DNA from: Enterobacter pseudoroggenkampii
GTDB lineage: Bacteria; Pseudomonadota; Gammaproteobacteria; Enterobacterales; Enterobacteriaceae
Reading direction: 5' to 3'
Assembly (NCBI RefSeq): GCF_026420145.1
Contig: NZ_JAPMLV010000001.1
Coordinates: 1,302,001-1,366,000 of the forward strand
DNA length: 64,000 nucleotides
How positions within the stretch are numbered: position 1 is the first letter of the stretch; each line of letters begins with the position of its first letter. The notes beneath the pieces are model-generated. The model searched no databases. It was not told the origin of the DNA and worked only from the letters and a program-made list of their open reading frames with translations. Position numbers and translations under genes: made by a program. This document shows, one piece after another, positions 17,783-27,648 of the stretch.

Positions 17783-19756
17783 TTACGGTGTCACAATGTT
17801 AAACCAGAAATCAAACTTATCCATGTAACTAAGCATGGCATCAAGTTTCGCGCTGTCGCCACTTATTTTGACATTTCCGCTGTCCTGAGCCTGTTTCAGC
17901 GTCACTTCCTTGAGAATGATTTTATTCAGGGTGTCACGGTTGAGCGTCAGCGTCGCATCCGCATCTTTTGCTTCTGCGTTCGCCGTGTGGTTCAGCACGC
18001 CATTTTCCAGCTCGAGTTTGTACTTCCCGCCATCGCTGCCCAAATCAATGTTAAACACCGATTTAGCCTCACCGGCTTTCTGGCCATTGATATGGACTGC
18101 CAGGTAGTCAAAGAACATCTCTGGCGTCATCGCGCGTACCGTATCCGGGCTGGCGGTATTCGGCGTTGGACCTTTCACCACGCCGTTACGCAACTCCTGC
18201 GCACCGGTCAGGTAGAAGTTACGCCACGGGCCGGATTCAGCCTGATAGCCAAGCTGTTCCAGCGCATCCGCTTCCAGGTTACGTGCCGCCTGATTGTTTG
18301 GATCGGCAAAGACCACTTTACTCACCACCTGCGCCACCCAGCGGTAGTTCCCCTGGTCGAAGTCGGTTTTCGCCTTGTTCAGGATGGCATCCGCGCCGCC
18401 CATATACTCAACGAATTTCTTCGCGCCTTCTTCCGGCGGCAGCTCATCCAGCGTCGCCGGGTTGCCGTCAAACCAGCCCAGATACAGCACGTAGGTGGCT
18501 TTGACGTCATGGCTCACCGAGCCGTAGTAGCCGCGGTTAGCCCAGGTATGGGCCAGTGAATCCGGGAGCGTAAAGTTCGCGGCAATTTCGTCGCGCGTCA
18601 ACCCTTCGTTCGCCATACGCAGCGTCTGGTCGTTGATGTAACGATAGAGGTCACGCTGGCTTTTCAGCAGTTTGACCACGTTTTCGTTGCCCCAGGTCGG
18701 CCAGTGGTGTTGTGCCATGATGATTTCGGCCTTATCACCCCAGCGCACAATCGCCTGGTTAATGTATTTCGACCACGGCAGCGGCTCGCGGATTTTCGCT
18801 CCGCGCAGCGAGTAGGTGTTGTGCAGAGTGTGGGTCACGTCCTCTGCGGATTCAATGACTTTTTTCTCTTCGATATACCAGAGCATTTCCGATGGCGCTT
18901 CGGAGCCAGGCGCAAGCATAAAGTCGTAGGTCAGGCCGTCGATTACCTCTTTCTGCCCATCTTTCTCGATAATATTGGTCGGGGCAATCAGCGTGACCGT
19001 CCCGGCGGAGGTTGTTGTCCCAAGACCGGCACCCACCTGACCTTTGGCATCTGGCTTCAGCAGGTTGCCATACATATAGCTGGCGCGGCGGCTCATCACA
19101 TTACCCGCCATGATATTCTCGGCAACGGCCGCTTCCATAAACCCGGCAGGCGCGTAGACCTTCACTTTACCGGACTTCACGTCCGCTTCATCCACCACGC
19201 CGCGCACGCCGCCATAGTGGTCAACGTGGCTGTGGGTATAAATGATGGCGACGACCGGTTTCTTGCCGCGATGTTTAAAATAGAGATCCATCCCGACCTT
19301 CGCCGTTTCTGCCGACACCAGCGGGTCAACCACGGTAATACCGTCTTTCCCTTCAATGATGGTCATATTTGACAGGTCAAGATTTCGGATCTGATATACG
19401 CCGTCGGTCACTTCAAACAGGCCGCTAATATTAATCAGCTGAGATTGACGCCATAAGCTTGGATTAACGGAGTCCGGTGCTTTATCGCCTTCTTTAATAA
19501 ACGAATACTGCTGCGGGTTCCAGATGATATTGCCTTTTTCCCCTTTGATAATTTCCTGAGGAATAGGGGCAATAAAGCCTTTATGGGCGTCCGTAAAATC
19601 GGTGTTATCGGAGAAAGGAAGCTGATTAAACAGGGCGTTATTGGCTTGTTGCGTTGCGGCCGTGGCATCCTTCGGGGCTTCTGCGGCATACGCGGAGCTA
19701 ACGGAAATAACAAGTCCAGCCAGAGCAAGACTCCTGACGATCAAATTGAATTTCAT
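17783..19756 (-). CDS. Alkyl/aryl sulfatase (SdsA/YjcS type)
   Basis: Periplasmic metallo-beta-lactamase-fold sulfatase that releases sulfate from primary alkyl sulfates such as SDS. 657 residues with signal peptide ending AYA-AE (about 24), a Zn-binding motif THSHVDH at 174-180, a dimerisation region, and a C-terminal SCP2-like domain (about 530-657) ending FWFNIVTP. Closely resembles E. coli YjcS in length and motifs, but E. coli yjcS is not near tynA, so this is a relocated copy or paralogue. Transcribed with its own promoter in a 167-bp gap after tynA. Confidence 0.9.
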   Translation of the reverse strand: MKFNLIVRSLALAGLVISVSSAYAAEAPKDATAATQQANNALFNQLPFSDNTDFTDAHKGFIAPIPQEIIKGEKGNIIWNPQQYSFIKEGDKAPDSVNPSLWRQSQLINISGLFEVTDGVYQIRNLDLSNMTIIEGKDGITVVDPLVSAETAKVGMDLYFKHRGKKPVVAIIYTHSHVDHYGGVRGVVDEADVKSGKVKVYAPAGFMEAAVAENIMAGNVMSRRASYMYGNLLKPDAKGQVGAGLGTTTSAGTVTLIAPTNIIEKDGQKEVIDGLTYDFMLAPGSEAPSEMLWYIEEKKVIESAEDVTHTLHNTYSLRGAKIREPLPWSKYINQAIVRWGDKAEIIMAQHHWPTWGNENVVKLLKSQRDLYRYINDQTLRMANEGLTRDEIAANFTLPDSLAHTWANRGYYGSVSHDVKATYVLYLGWFDGNPATLDELPPEEGAKKFVEYMGGADAILNKAKTDFDQGNYRWVAQVVSKVVFADPNNQAARNLEADALEQLGYQAESGPWRNFYLTGAQELRNGVVKGPTPNTASPDTVRAMTPEMFFDYLAVHINGQKAGEAKSVFNIDLGSDGGKYKLELENGVLNHTANAEAKDADATLTLNRDTLNKIILKEVTLKQAQDSGNVKISGDSAKLDAMLSYMDKFDFWFNIVTP

Positions 19757-19892
19757 CCTAACCTCTCAGTGGTGTATTACGTCGTTCGTGGAAACTTCGT
19801 GTCCTGGCTGAAAGTGGTTCAAGAAATGCAATGGGAATAAACGAGGTAGAAATAACTATAATCGGGGAGAGGCATTCAGCAAGTAAATAGAT

Positions 19893-19917
19893 GAAAAACC
19901 GGGCATTGCGCCCGGTG
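19893..19917 (-). terminator. tynA terminator
   Basis: Stem ACCGGGC / GCCCGGT with a 5-nt loop and a run of five T on the minus strand, six bases after the tynA stop. Same hairpin core as the uspF terminator. Confidence 0.8.
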
Positions 19918-19923
19918 CGTTAT

Positions 19924-22200
19924 TTATTTCTGTTCGTCTTTCTTTTTCCCGAGCGTTGGCGTCTCGTCGAAGAAGTTCCACGGTTTAAGCAGGGTATGCA
20001 CCCATTCCGTCGGCATGATCGGCCACTCCTCCGCGCGTGCCACGTGGGTGGTGCCGGTGGTCATCCAGACAACATCGTCCTGATCGTTGAGCGACTCGTT
20101 ATCTTTGCTGTACTGACCCAGGCCGGTGTCGTGCACGGAGCGGTTCGGGAATTTTCCTTCCGGGTAAAGTTCATCCGGGTGGTAACGGGTCACCCACAGC
20201 TGTTTGTCCATAAAGCTCAGGCGATGGTAGATCCACTCGTCCGGGGCAAATTTCGCGCCGGTCGCCACCGGGTGCGTACCGCCCGCGTAAGGGATAATCT
20301 GGTACGAGACCGGGTTGCCCATGCGGTTCTCTTTACGGGTGTTGCTCAGCAGGCGAATCGTGCCCGGGTCGAATTTCTGCGCCGCCTGCTGCTCGGTATC
20401 AATATCGTACTGATTGATCTGCATGGTGCTGGTGCGCGGGCCACCGGCGGTATTCGGCTTCACTTCCGGATCCATGGCCACCAGCTTGTTGTTGATGCCG
20501 TCCACGTCCATATCAAGGCGGAAGTTGTAGATGTGCTGGTGCGTGGTGCCCACGATGTTATGGTCGATCAGCGTGCCGTATTTTGTATCGTCTTTGGCGG
20601 TGGCGTCGTGCATGGTTTTCGCCTGCACGCCTTTCACCGCTTCGATACCCGTCGCGCCGGCGTCAATGCCGATGGTGCCATTTTCATGGAACACCCAGTC
20701 GAAGATGTAATCGTAATTGCCCACGGTACTCACCCAGCGCACCACCAGTTCGCGGCGCTCGGTGCTGACGTTCGGCTGGCCCATCTCCTGGTGCTTGTAT
20801 TCCGGGCCCGCGTAGCGTTCGAAAATGGCGATCGCGCGCGGGATCTCCATCGGCGCGCCGGTGTAATCCGGGATGGTTTCATTGAGCATCACGGCGTTGG
20901 ACGGCACGTCTTTACCGCGTACCAGCGGTGAGGTCAGGGTGCCCATGCCGTAGTCGCCGGAGTCGAGATAGGCTTTAAAGTACCAGCCCACGTCCGGATC
21001 GCCGTAAGGAACGATCATGCCGCCGAGCGACCCCTGATACATAATCTGGCGTTTTTTGCCGTTGTCGTTATAGGTGACGGTTGAGATCATCGGGCCGACG
21101 CGGGAGTCCAGGCTCAGGTGGAAATCCCAGTTCTGCCAGTGCACCATATCGCCGGTGATGGTGTAGTTCTTGCCTTCCGGCTCAATGATGTCGAGCGGTT
21201 TTTTCGGCATCTCTATACGGTCGCGGCCATCGTAGGGGCGCGGCGTCATCGGAACCGGAACAACGGCGCCTTCCTCAATCTTCTGGATTTTCTTCTGCTC
21301 AAGATCGACCACGGCCACCAGGTTTTCAATCGGGTGCGCCCAGTAGTTGCCGTCGCCAACGTCCAGATAGCTCACCACTTTCAGCAGGCGATCTTCCTGC
21401 TTCAGGCCATCTTTACCGTCGAAATAGCCGACGGTCAGCGGCGTGGTAATCACTTTTTTCGGGTCGGTGATGCCGTGTTTTTTAAGCACCTCGGCAAACT
21501 CCGTGCTGTCGTTGATGATTTGCTGAACCGCGGTGAAATCATCCAGCAGCACCATGCCGTGCGCGTCTTTCACAGGCTCCCAGCGCAGGATTTTTTTATC
21601 CTTCAGATCCACCAGGCTTTCGATAACGTGCTTTCCGTCGAGCATCACGATCTTCGCCTGACGCGGGGCATCCACCGCCGTACCGTTAAGCACAAAGTCC
21701 CACACTTTGGCTTTCTCTGGCTCAGCAAGGGCAATCTGGGTAAAGCGGGTATTCGGTTTAAAATCCGCCGAGGCTTTGACAATCTCAACGGCTTGCTTAA
21801 TTTCGTCCGCCGTCAGCGCGTTTAGCGGGTGAGGGCGTTTCTCAACCTGGAAGGTCTGATCGAGGCCTGACTGGAAAACATCGTTGATAAAGGTATCGGA
21901 AATAAAGGCTTTCTTGCCTTTCATCACCACCGGCACCTCGAGCTTGAGGGTTTTACCGTTGACGATGGCGGTTTTAGCGCCCGGTTTGACCTTCACAAAG
22001 GCGCCGTCTTTTGCAATGGTGAACATCTGTGCGTAATCATCCCACTGAACGTCGGCGCCAAAGTCCTGCAGCGTTTTGTCCATCGGGACCATATGCGCCT
22101 CACTGCCGTGGGCGAAAACAGGGGATTGCCAGGCGCAACACAGCGCAACGGCCATAGCCAGCGCCGTTCTACGGGCAGAAAAAGAAGAATTGCTTCCCAT
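19924..22200 (-). CDS. tynA: Primary amine oxidase (copper, TPQ)
   Basis: Periplasmic copper amine oxidase converting phenylethylamine and tyramine to aldehydes, H2O2 and ammonia. 758 residues from MGSNSSFSARRTALA, which matches the E. coli start and follows GATGAGGT; the frame is open upstream for 90 more codons but that part contains a repeat and no homology. Signal peptide ends near VFAHG. The TPQ cofactor tyrosine lies in VGNYDYIF (about residue 495), copper His-x-His in GTTHQHIYNF. Feeds FeaB. Two tandem FeaR-type sites lie upstream. Confidence 0.96.
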   Translation of the reverse strand: MGSNSSFSARRTALAMAVALCCAWQSPVFAHGSEAHMVPMDKTLQDFGADVQWDDYAQMFTIAKDGAFVKVKPGAKTAIVNGKTLKLEVPVVMKGKKAFISDTFINDVFQSGLDQTFQVEKRPHPLNALTADEIKQAVEIVKASADFKPNTRFTQIALAEPEKAKVWDFVLNGTAVDAPRQAKIVMLDGKHVIESLVDLKDKKILRWEPVKDAHGMVLLDDFTAVQQIINDSTEFAEVLKKHGITDPKKVITTPLTVGYFDGKDGLKQEDRLLKVVSYLDVGDGNYWAHPIENLVAVVDLEQKKIQKIEEGAVVPVPMTPRPYDGRDRIEMPKKPLDIIEPEGKNYTITGDMVHWQNWDFHLSLDSRVGPMISTVTYNDNGKKRQIMYQGSLGGMIVPYGDPDVGWYFKAYLDSGDYGMGTLTSPLVRGKDVPSNAVMLNETIPDYTGAPMEIPRAIAIFERYAGPEYKHQEMGQPNVSTERRELVVRWVSTVGNYDYIFDWVFHENGTIGIDAGATGIEAVKGVQAKTMHDATAKDDTKYGTLIDHNIVGTTHQHIYNFRLDMDVDGINNKLVAMDPEVKPNTAGGPRTSTMQINQYDIDTEQQAAQKFDPGTIRLLSNTRKENRMGNPVSYQIIPYAGGTHPVATGAKFAPDEWIYHRLSFMDKQLWVTRYHPDELYPEGKFPNRSVHDTGLGQYSKDNESLNDQDDVVWMTTGTTHVARAEEWPIMPTEWVHTLLKPWNFFDETPTLGKKKDEQK

Positions 22201-22265
22201 CGTAGACCTCATCTTGTTGTGTTTATTGTGTTGTGACAGCCTTATCCTGACAGGCGCCTGAGAAA

Positions 22266-22307
22266 AGCGTTTGCCTGCATCTGCCAGATTATTTGTCAGC
22301 CTTGCCA
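22266..22307 (-). promoter_or_regulatory. Tandem FeaR binding sites upstream of tynA
   Basis: On the minus strand two 21-bp units begin TGGCAAGG (22307 downward) and TGGCAGAT (22286 downward). The first matches TGKCA-N8-AAA exactly, the second has one base more before AAA. Same 21-bp period as at feaB, and the proximal unit ends about 65 bp from the tynA start. Confidence 0.65.
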
Positions 22308-22401
22308 GGTTAAAAAAAGAGCGGGGGTAAATCACATGCCGGGCCATTTCCCCTCCCCATTGAGGCTGAGGGAACCCCACAAATGATGTCAGCACAGACG
22401 G

Positions 22402-22439
22402 CCCCCTCTCCCTTGAGGGAGAGGGCTGGGGTGAGGGGG
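22402..22439. repeat. REP-like palindromic element, copy 1
   Basis: CCCTCTCCC-TTGA-GGGAGAGGG followed by CTGGGGTGAGGGG. A second copy with the same core lies at 34662-34707. Intergenic, between tynA and paaZ. A degenerate half-copy is visible at about 22350-22377. Confidence 0.7.
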
Positions 22440-22479
22440 AACATACGGCACTGGTGGTCATTCCGTTCACTTTATGTTC

Positions 22480-22800
22480 CTAGCTACTCTGTAACGATAT
22501 GGCCTGTGAACGTGCCAGGGTGGCTCAGTCGCCACCACCCTGGCGACCCGGGCTCCCGGCGGTAAATCGCCGCTGCGCGGTACCTTCGGCTTATTCCTTC
22601 CGGCTTATCGGGTACGGGCGGAGGTAACATCCCTGTAAAGCCCGCCCTCTCGGCGCATCCCGGCGCCTCGCCCCGGCCGGAAGGCAAACGCCTCAGCGAT
22701 TTACAGCCGGACCAGGGCATCGCTGAAGGCCCTCAGCCATTCTAAAAGCAGCGTTATTGCTTCTGCTTGCACATTACTTGAGAGCGCTCAGCCATTGTGG
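22480..22800. other. GC-rich structured intergenic block, function unknown
   Basis: No convincing gene on either strand. It holds a 10-bp perfect stem GCCAGGGTGG / CCACCCTGGC (about 22519-22550), an 8-bp stem TCAGCGAT / ATCGCTGA (about 22693-22726), and a direct repeat CTCAGCCATT at 22732-22741 and 22788-22797. The composition differs from both neighbours. It could be a non-coding RNA, a mobile-element remnant or a degraded gene; an antisense reading of 78 codons is open but unsupported. Confidence 0.4.
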
Positions 22801-22821
22801 AGAGGATGAGGAGCAGGGAAC

Positions 22822-24864
22822 TTAGCTGAAATCACCCTGCTGGCGCGCCACCAGCGTCAGAATGGAGTAGAGCGCCACGGCCTGCTGGTGCTGGTTGAAG
22901 ATCTCAACCGCCCACTCCACCACGCCCGTCGGTTTTTCCTCCGCGGTACGCTGTTTCTTCAGCGTTTTACGTTTGCAGGTCAGACGCACCTGAATGGTAT
23001 CGCCCGGTTTAACCGGCTCGATAAAGCGCAGGTTCTCCATGCCGTAGTTAGCAATGACCGGCCCGACGCCCGCATCAACAAACAGCCCCGCGGCGGCGGA
23101 AATCAGGAAGTATCCGTGCACCACGCGCTCGCCAAAGATCGACTCTGCCGCGCCGATCTTGTCCATATGGGCGTAGAAGTGGTCGCCGCTCAGGCAGGCA
23201 AAGTTCACGATGTCCGCTTCCGTGAGGGTGCGGCGCGGCGTCAGCAGGCTGTCGCCCGGCTGCAGCTCCTCAAAGTATTTGCGGAACGGATGCACGCGAT
23301 CTTCCTGCACCGCTGCGCCACGCACCCACTGTTTGCCGATGGCGGCCAGCATGGTCGGACTGCCCTGAATGGCGGTGCGCTGCAGGTAGTGCTTCACCGC
23401 GCGCAGGCCGCCCAGCTCTTCGCCGCCGCCCGCGCGCCCCGGGCCACCGTGCACCAGCTGTGGCAGCGGGGAACCGTGGCCGGTGGACTCTTTCGAGGCT
23501 TCCTCGTTGAGGATCTGAATACGCCCGTGGGCGCGCGCCGCACCGGTAATAAACTGGCGGGCAATGTCCAGGTCTGCGGTGACCAGCGTACCCGCCAGGC
23601 TGCCGCCGCCCGCGCGGGCAAGCTGCATTGCGTGGCGCGCGTTGCGATACGGCATCAGCGTCGCGACCGGGCCAAAGGCTTCGGTTGAGTGCACTGCCGG
23701 AGTTTCATCCGGCTGCGGGCAGAACAGCAGGGTCGGCGGGTAGAACGCGCCCGCGGCCTGCAAATCCGCTTTGCCACCCAGGCGGACCTGGCAGCCTGCG
23801 GCGATCAGTTGCTCCACTTTCTCCTGCACGTCCGCACGCTGTTCGGCGTTGACCAGTGCCCCCATCTTTACCCCTTCCTGCGCCGGATCGCCCACCACCA
23901 CCTTTTCCAGCCGGGCAACCAGCGCCTGGCTCACGGCGTCAATCTGGTTCTGCGGGACGATAATGCGGCGAATGGCCGTACATTTCTGCCCGGCTTTGGC
24001 GGTCATCTCGCGCACCACTTCCCGAATGAACAGGGCAAATTCCGGCTGCTCCGGCGTGACGTCTTCCCCCAGCACGCAGCAGTTCAGGGAGTCGGCTTCC
24101 ATGGTGAACGGAATGGAATTCGCCACAATATTCGGGTGCACGCGCAGACTTTGCCCGGTGCTGGCGGAGCCGGTAAAGGTCACCACGTCCTGGCTGTCGA
24201 GCTGGTCGAGCAGATCCCCGGCGCCGCCGCAGATCAGGCTGATGGCACCGTCCGGCACCAGCCCGCTGTCGACGATGGATTTCACCATCGCCTGAGTCAC
24301 CTGCGCGGTGGCGGTGGCGGGTTTGATGATGGCAGGCATGCCGGCAAGCCAGGTCGGCGCCAGCTTTTCCAGCATTCCCCAGCAGGGGAAGTTAAAGGCG
24401 TTGATGTGCACCGCCACGCCGGATTTTGAGGTCAGGACGTGGCGCGCCGCAAAGCCGCCTTCTTTTGACAGCGGGATCAGCTCGTCTTCCGGCCACACGG
24501 TGTCATCCGGCAGCTCGCGGCTACCCAGGCTGGCGTAAGTGAAGAGGGTGCCGATCCCGCCTTCGATATCGACCCAGCTGTCCGCTTTCGTGGCGCCGGT
24601 CTGGGCGGACAGGGCATAAAACGTCTCTTTCTCGCTAAGCAGGTGCTTTGCCACCGCCTTCAGCATGGCCGCGCGTTCGATAAAGGTCATCGCGTGAAGC
24701 GCTTCGCCGCCGCGCTCAATCGCATAGCGACGGGCGGCCGCCATGTCCAGCCCTTCGCTGGTCATGCTCCACAGCGCTTCGCCACTGATGGCGTGATGAA
24801 TAGTGCGTTCACGGCCCCGGCCAGACTGCCAGGTACCGGATAAGAAGCTGGCTAACTGCTGCAT
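22822..24864 (-). CDS. paaZ: Oxepin-CoA hydrolase / semialdehyde dehydrogenase PaaZ
   Basis: Bifunctional ring-opening enzyme: C-terminal MaoC-like domain hydrolyses oxepin-CoA and the N-terminal aldehyde dehydrogenase oxidises the resulting semialdehyde with NADP to 3-oxo-5,6-dehydrosuberyl-CoA. 680 residues. Seen: [10 protein letters not shown], catalytic Cys in [10 protein letters not shown] (about 295), then the hydratase core [13 protein letters not shown] and [12 protein letters not shown] (about 560-600). Divergent from paaABCDEFGHIJK, with PaaX-type sites between them. Confidence 0.96.
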   Translation of the reverse strand: MQQLASFLSGTWQSGRGRERTIHHAISGEALWSMTSEGLDMAAARRYAIERGGEALHAMTFIERAAMLKAVAKHLLSEKETFYALSAQTGATKADSWVDIEGGIGTLFTYASLGSRELPDDTVWPEDELIPLSKEGGFAARHVLTSKSGVAVHINAFNFPCWGMLEKLAPTWLAGMPAIIKPATATAQVTQAMVKSIVDSGLVPDGAISLICGGAGDLLDQLDSQDVVTFTGSASTGQSLRVHPNIVANSIPFTMEADSLNCCVLGEDVTPEQPEFALFIREVVREMTAKAGQKCTAIRRIIVPQNQIDAVSQALVARLEKVVVGDPAQEGVKMGALVNAEQRADVQEKVEQLIAAGCQVRLGGKADLQAAGAFYPPTLLFCPQPDETPAVHSTEAFGPVATLMPYRNARHAMQLARAGGGSLAGTLVTADLDIARQFITGAARAHGRIQILNEEASKESTGHGSPLPQLVHGGPGRAGGGEELGGLRAVKHYLQRTAIQGSPTMLAAIGKQWVRGAAVQEDRVHPFRKYFEELQPGDSLLTPRRTLTEADIVNFACLSGDHFYAHMDKIGAAESIFGERVVHGYFLISAAAGLFVDAGVGPVIANYGMENLRFIEPVKPGDTIQVRLTCKRKTLKKQRTAEEKPTGVVEWAVEIFNQHQQAVALYSILTLVARQQGDFS

Positions 24865-24911
24865 CGCTTATCTCCAAATGTTACGTAATTTACCCATTAA
24901 TAGTTTGATCA

Positions 24912-24920
24912 TGAATCATA
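24912..24920 (-). promoter_or_regulatory. PaaX-type half site upstream of paaZ
   Basis: ATGATTC on the minus strand (24913-24919), about 50 bp before paaZ, matches the RTGATTC core of E. coli PaaX sites. Only one half is clear. Confidence 0.4.
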
Positions 24921-25094
24921 AAAATCAAGCTGAGTTTTAATGAATTGTTAACATTGTGATCCGCTCTGATGAAACGCGGCGCGCGAGGACGCTCTTCAGT
25001 ACACCTGCAGTAAAAGCCTTGCGAGCGATATCACAAAACAAGGAAACAATTCTTGGGGTTATATTTAACCTTTGTGTAACTTTTAAAAAACAAA

Positions 25095-25136
25095 GTGATT
25101 CAACATTACGCTTTAATTTGCAAACTAACGAATCAT
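25095..25136 (+). promoter_or_regulatory. PaaX operator upstream of paaA
   Basis: Inverted pair GTGATTC (25095-25101) and GAATCAT (25130-25136), matching the RTGATTC core of PaaX sites and ending 12 bp before the paaA start. PaaX would repress here until phenylacetyl-CoA binds it. The AT-rich stretch 25020-25094 should contain the paaA promoter; I could not assign a firm CRP site. Confidence 0.5.
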
Positions 25137-25148
25137 AAAGGTGATGAC

Positions 25149-26078
25149 GTGACGCAAGAACAACGGTTTGAGCAGCGCATAGCGCAGGAGACGGCGATTG
25201 AGCCTCAGGACTGGATGCCTGACGCCTACCGTAAGACGTTGATCCGCCAGATTGGTCAGCATGCGCACTCCGAAATTGTCGGCATGCTCCCGGAAGGAAA
25301 CTGGATCACCCGCGCCCCGACGCTGCGTCGAAAAGCGATCCTGCTGGCGAAGGTGCAGGACGAAGCCGGACACGGGCTCTACCTCTACAGCGCGGCGGAA
25401 ACGCTGGGCTGCGCGCGGGAAGACATCTACCAGAAGATGCTCGACGGCAAAATGAAGTACTCCTCTATCTTCAACTATCCGACCCTGAGCTGGGCCGATA
25501 TCGGCGTGATCGGCTGGCTGGTGGACGGCGCGGCCATCGTCAACCAGGTGGCGCTGTGCCGAACCTCCTACGGTCCCTATGCCCGCGCGATGGTGAAAAT
25601 CTGTAAAGAAGAGAGCTTCCACCAGCGCCAGGGCTTTGAAGCCTGCGTGGCGCTGGCGCAGGGGAGCGAGGGCCAGCGCCAGATGCTGCAGGACGCCATC
25701 AACCGCTTCTGGTGGCCGGCGTTGATGATGTTCGGGCCGAACGACGACAATTCGCCGAACAGCGCCCGCAGCCTGGCGTGGAAAATCAAACGCTTCGGCA
25801 ACGACGAGCTGCGCCAGCGCTTTGTCGACAACACGGTGCCGCAGGTGGAGATGCTGGGCATGACGGTGCCCGATCCCGACCTGCGTTTGGATGAAGAGAG
25901 CGGTCATTATCGCTTCGGCGAGATCGACTGGCAGGAGTTTGACGAGGTCATTAACGGGCGCGGCATCTGCAACCACGAACGCCTGGCCGCCAAACGTAAA
26001 GCCTGGGAAGAGGGGGCGTGGGTGCGGGAAGCCGCACTGGCGCACGCGGAAAAACAACACGCCCGCAAAGTGGCTTAA
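25149..26078 (+). CDS. paaA: Phenylacetyl-CoA 1,2-epoxidase subunit A
   Basis: Catalytic di-iron subunit of the PaaABC(D)E multicomponent epoxidase that epoxidises the ring of phenylacetyl-CoA. 309 residues from a GTG start preceded by AAAGGTGA; this gives (M)[21 protein letters not shown], as in E. coli. Carboxylate/His ligands sit in DEAGHG (about 80) and [12 protein letters not shown] (about 155-165). First gene of the eleven-gene paa operon. Confidence 0.96.
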   Translation: MTQEQRFEQRIAQETAIEPQDWMPDAYRKTLIRQIGQHAHSEIVGMLPEGNWITRAPTLRRKAILLAKVQDEAGHGLYLYSAAETLGCAREDIYQKMLDGKMKYSSIFNYPTLSWADIGVIGWLVDGAAIVNQVALCRTSYGPYARAMVKICKEESFHQRQGFEACVALAQGSEGQRQMLQDAINRFWWPALMMFGPNDDNSPNSARSLAWKIKRFGNDELRQRFVDNTVPQVEMLGMTVPDPDLRLDEESGHYRFGEIDWQEFDEVINGRGICNHERLAAKRKAWEEGAWVREAALAHAEKQHARKVA

Positions 26079-26089
26079 GAGGAATCACG

Positions 26090-26377
26090 ATGAGCAATGT
26101 CTACTGGCCGCTGTACGAAGTGTTCGTACGCAGCAAACAAGGGTTATCCCACCGTCACGTGGGCAGTCTGCATGCCGCCGACGATCGCATGGCGCTGGAA
26201 AATGCGCGTGATGCCTACACCCGCCGCAGCGAAGGGTGTTCTATCTGGGTGGTTAAGGCGAGCGAGATTGTCGCCTCCCAGCCGGAAGAGCGCGGCGAAT
26301 TCTTCGACCCGGCGGAAAGCAAGGTTTACCGCCATCCGACGTTCTACACCATCCCTGACGGCATCGAGCATATGTGA
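26090..26377 (+). CDS. paaB: Phenylacetyl-CoA epoxidase subunit B
   Basis: Small structural subunit that bridges the PaaAC heterodimers. 95 residues from an ATG preceded by AGAGGAAT; an upstream extension overlapping paaA is not supported. MSNVYWPLYEVFVRSKQGLSHRHVGSLHAAD is the PaaB signature. 11 bp after paaA. Confidence 0.96.
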   Translation: MSNVYWPLYEVFVRSKQGLSHRHVGSLHAADDRMALENARDAYTRRSEGCSIWVVKASEIVASQPEERGEFFDPAESKVYRHPTFYTIPDGIEHM

Positions 26378-26385
26378 GGCAAAGA

Positions 26386-27132
26386 ATGAATTCAGTGACT
26401 GCCTATGCCCTGCGTCTGGGCGACAACGGTCTGGTGCTCTCCCAGCGTCTCGGCGCCTGGTGCGGCCACGCGCCGGAGCTGGAGATCGACCTCGCGCTCG
26501 CCAATATCGGCCTCGACCTGCTGGGACAGGCGCGCAATTTCCTGACCTATGCCGCGGAGCGGGAAGGCCAGGGCGATGAAGACACGCTGGCGTTTGGCCG
26601 CGACGAGCGCCAGTTCCGCAACGTCCTGCTGGTGGAGCAGCCGAACGGCAGCTTCGCCGACACCATTGCCCGCCAGTACCTGATGGATGCCTGGAACGTG
26701 GCGCTGTACGAACGCCTGACCCAAAGCCGCGACGGCCAGCTTGCCGCCATTGCCGCCAAAGCGATTAAAGAGGCGCGCTACCACCTGCGCTTCAGCCGCG
26801 GCTGGCTGGTGCGTCTGGGCGACGGGACCGAAACGTCCGCGCAAAAAATGCAGCAGGCCATCGACAGCCTGTGGCGTTTTACGGCCGAGCTGTTTGAGGC
26901 CGATGACGTTGAGCTGGAATTGATTCAGTCCGGCGTGGCGGTTGACCCGCGCACGCTGCGCCAGCCGTGGGAAAGCGAAGTGTATGCCGGTCTGAATGAA
27001 GCCTGCCTGCAGGTGCCCGCAGAGGTGGCATACCGCACCGGGGGCAAGCAGGGGCTGCATACCGAACATCTGGGCCCGATGCTGGCGGAAATGCAGTATC
27101 TCCAGCGCGCGTATCCCGGTCAGCAGTGGTAA
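26386..27132 (+). CDS. paaC: Phenylacetyl-CoA epoxidase subunit C
   Basis: Structural ferritin-like subunit partnering PaaA, without a complete iron site. 248 residues from MNSVTAYALRLGDNGL, aligned with the E. coli start and preceded by GAGGCAAAG. Conserved segments: HAPELEIDLALANIGLDLLGQARNFL and AYRTGGKQGLHTEHLGPMLAEMQYLQR. Confidence 0.96.
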   Translation: MNSVTAYALRLGDNGLVLSQRLGAWCGHAPELEIDLALANIGLDLLGQARNFLTYAAEREGQGDEDTLAFGRDERQFRNVLLVEQPNGSFADTIARQYLMDAWNVALYERLTQSRDGQLAAIAAKAIKEARYHLRFSRGWLVRLGDGTETSAQKMQQAIDSLWRFTAELFEADDVELELIQSGVAVDPRTLRQPWESEVYAGLNEACLQVPAEVAYRTGGKQGLHTEHLGPMLAEMQYLQRAYPGQQW

Positions 27133-27143
27133 AGGAGAACGCT

Positions 27144-27641
27144 ATGCAACGCCTCGTCGACATCGCGCCCGCGCAAATCCCGCAGATCTGGGCGCTGCTA
27201 AGCCAGATCCCGGACCCGGAAGTGCCGGTGTTAACCATCACCGATTTAGGCATGGTGCGCAGCGTGAAGGCGCAGGGGGAAGGCTGGGTTATCGGCTTCA
27301 CGCCGACCTACTCGGGCTGTCCGGCGACGGAACACCTGCTGGGGGCGATCCGCGAGGCGATGACCGCGCACGGCTTTACCCCGGTGCACATTGTGCTTCA
27401 GCTTGAACCCGCCTGGACCACCGACTGGATGACCGCCGACGCGCGCGAGCGCCTGCGGGCGTACGGCATCAGTCCACCGGTGGGGCATAGCTGTCACGCG
27501 CACGCGCCGGTGGAGGTGAGCTGCCCGCGCTGCGCCAGCACCGACACCTCGCTTATCAGTGAATTTGGCTCGACGGCCTGCAAAGCGCTCTACCGCTGCA
27601 ATACCTGCCGTGAGCCCTTCGACTATTTCAAATGTATTTGA
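27144..27641 (+). CDS. paaD: PaaD iron-sulfur assembly-type protein
   Basis: 165 residues, MIP18/DUF59-like N-terminus (IPDPEVPVLTITDLGMV) with a C-terminal four-Cys zinc/iron-sulfur-like motif (CPRCAS ... CNTCREPFDYFKCI). Needed for maturation of the epoxidase, probably of PaaE's iron-sulfur cluster. The ATG chosen follows AAAGGAGAACGCT. Confidence 0.95.
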   Translation: MQRLVDIAPAQIPQIWALLSQIPDPEVPVLTITDLGMVRSVKAQGEGWVIGFTPTYSGCPATEHLLGAIREAMTAHGFTPVHIVLQLEPAWTTDWMTADARERLRAYGISPPVGHSCHAHAPVEVSCPRCASTDTSLISEFGSTACKALYRCNTCREPFDYFKCI

Positions 27642-27648
27642 GGCTGCC

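Noticed and set aside
22201..22470. 90-residue N-terminal extension of the amine oxidase
   Set aside because: Reads through a REP-like element and the FeaR-type sites; the E. coli-like start with signal peptide is at 22200.
23689..24429. Long open frames opposite paaZ and other paa genes
   Set aside because: Antisense shadows of well-recognised genes; no ribosome sites or recognisable domains.
24950..24975. CRP site in the paaZ-paaA gap
   Set aside because: Only one good half (TTGTGATC); the second half is poor, so not listed as a feature.
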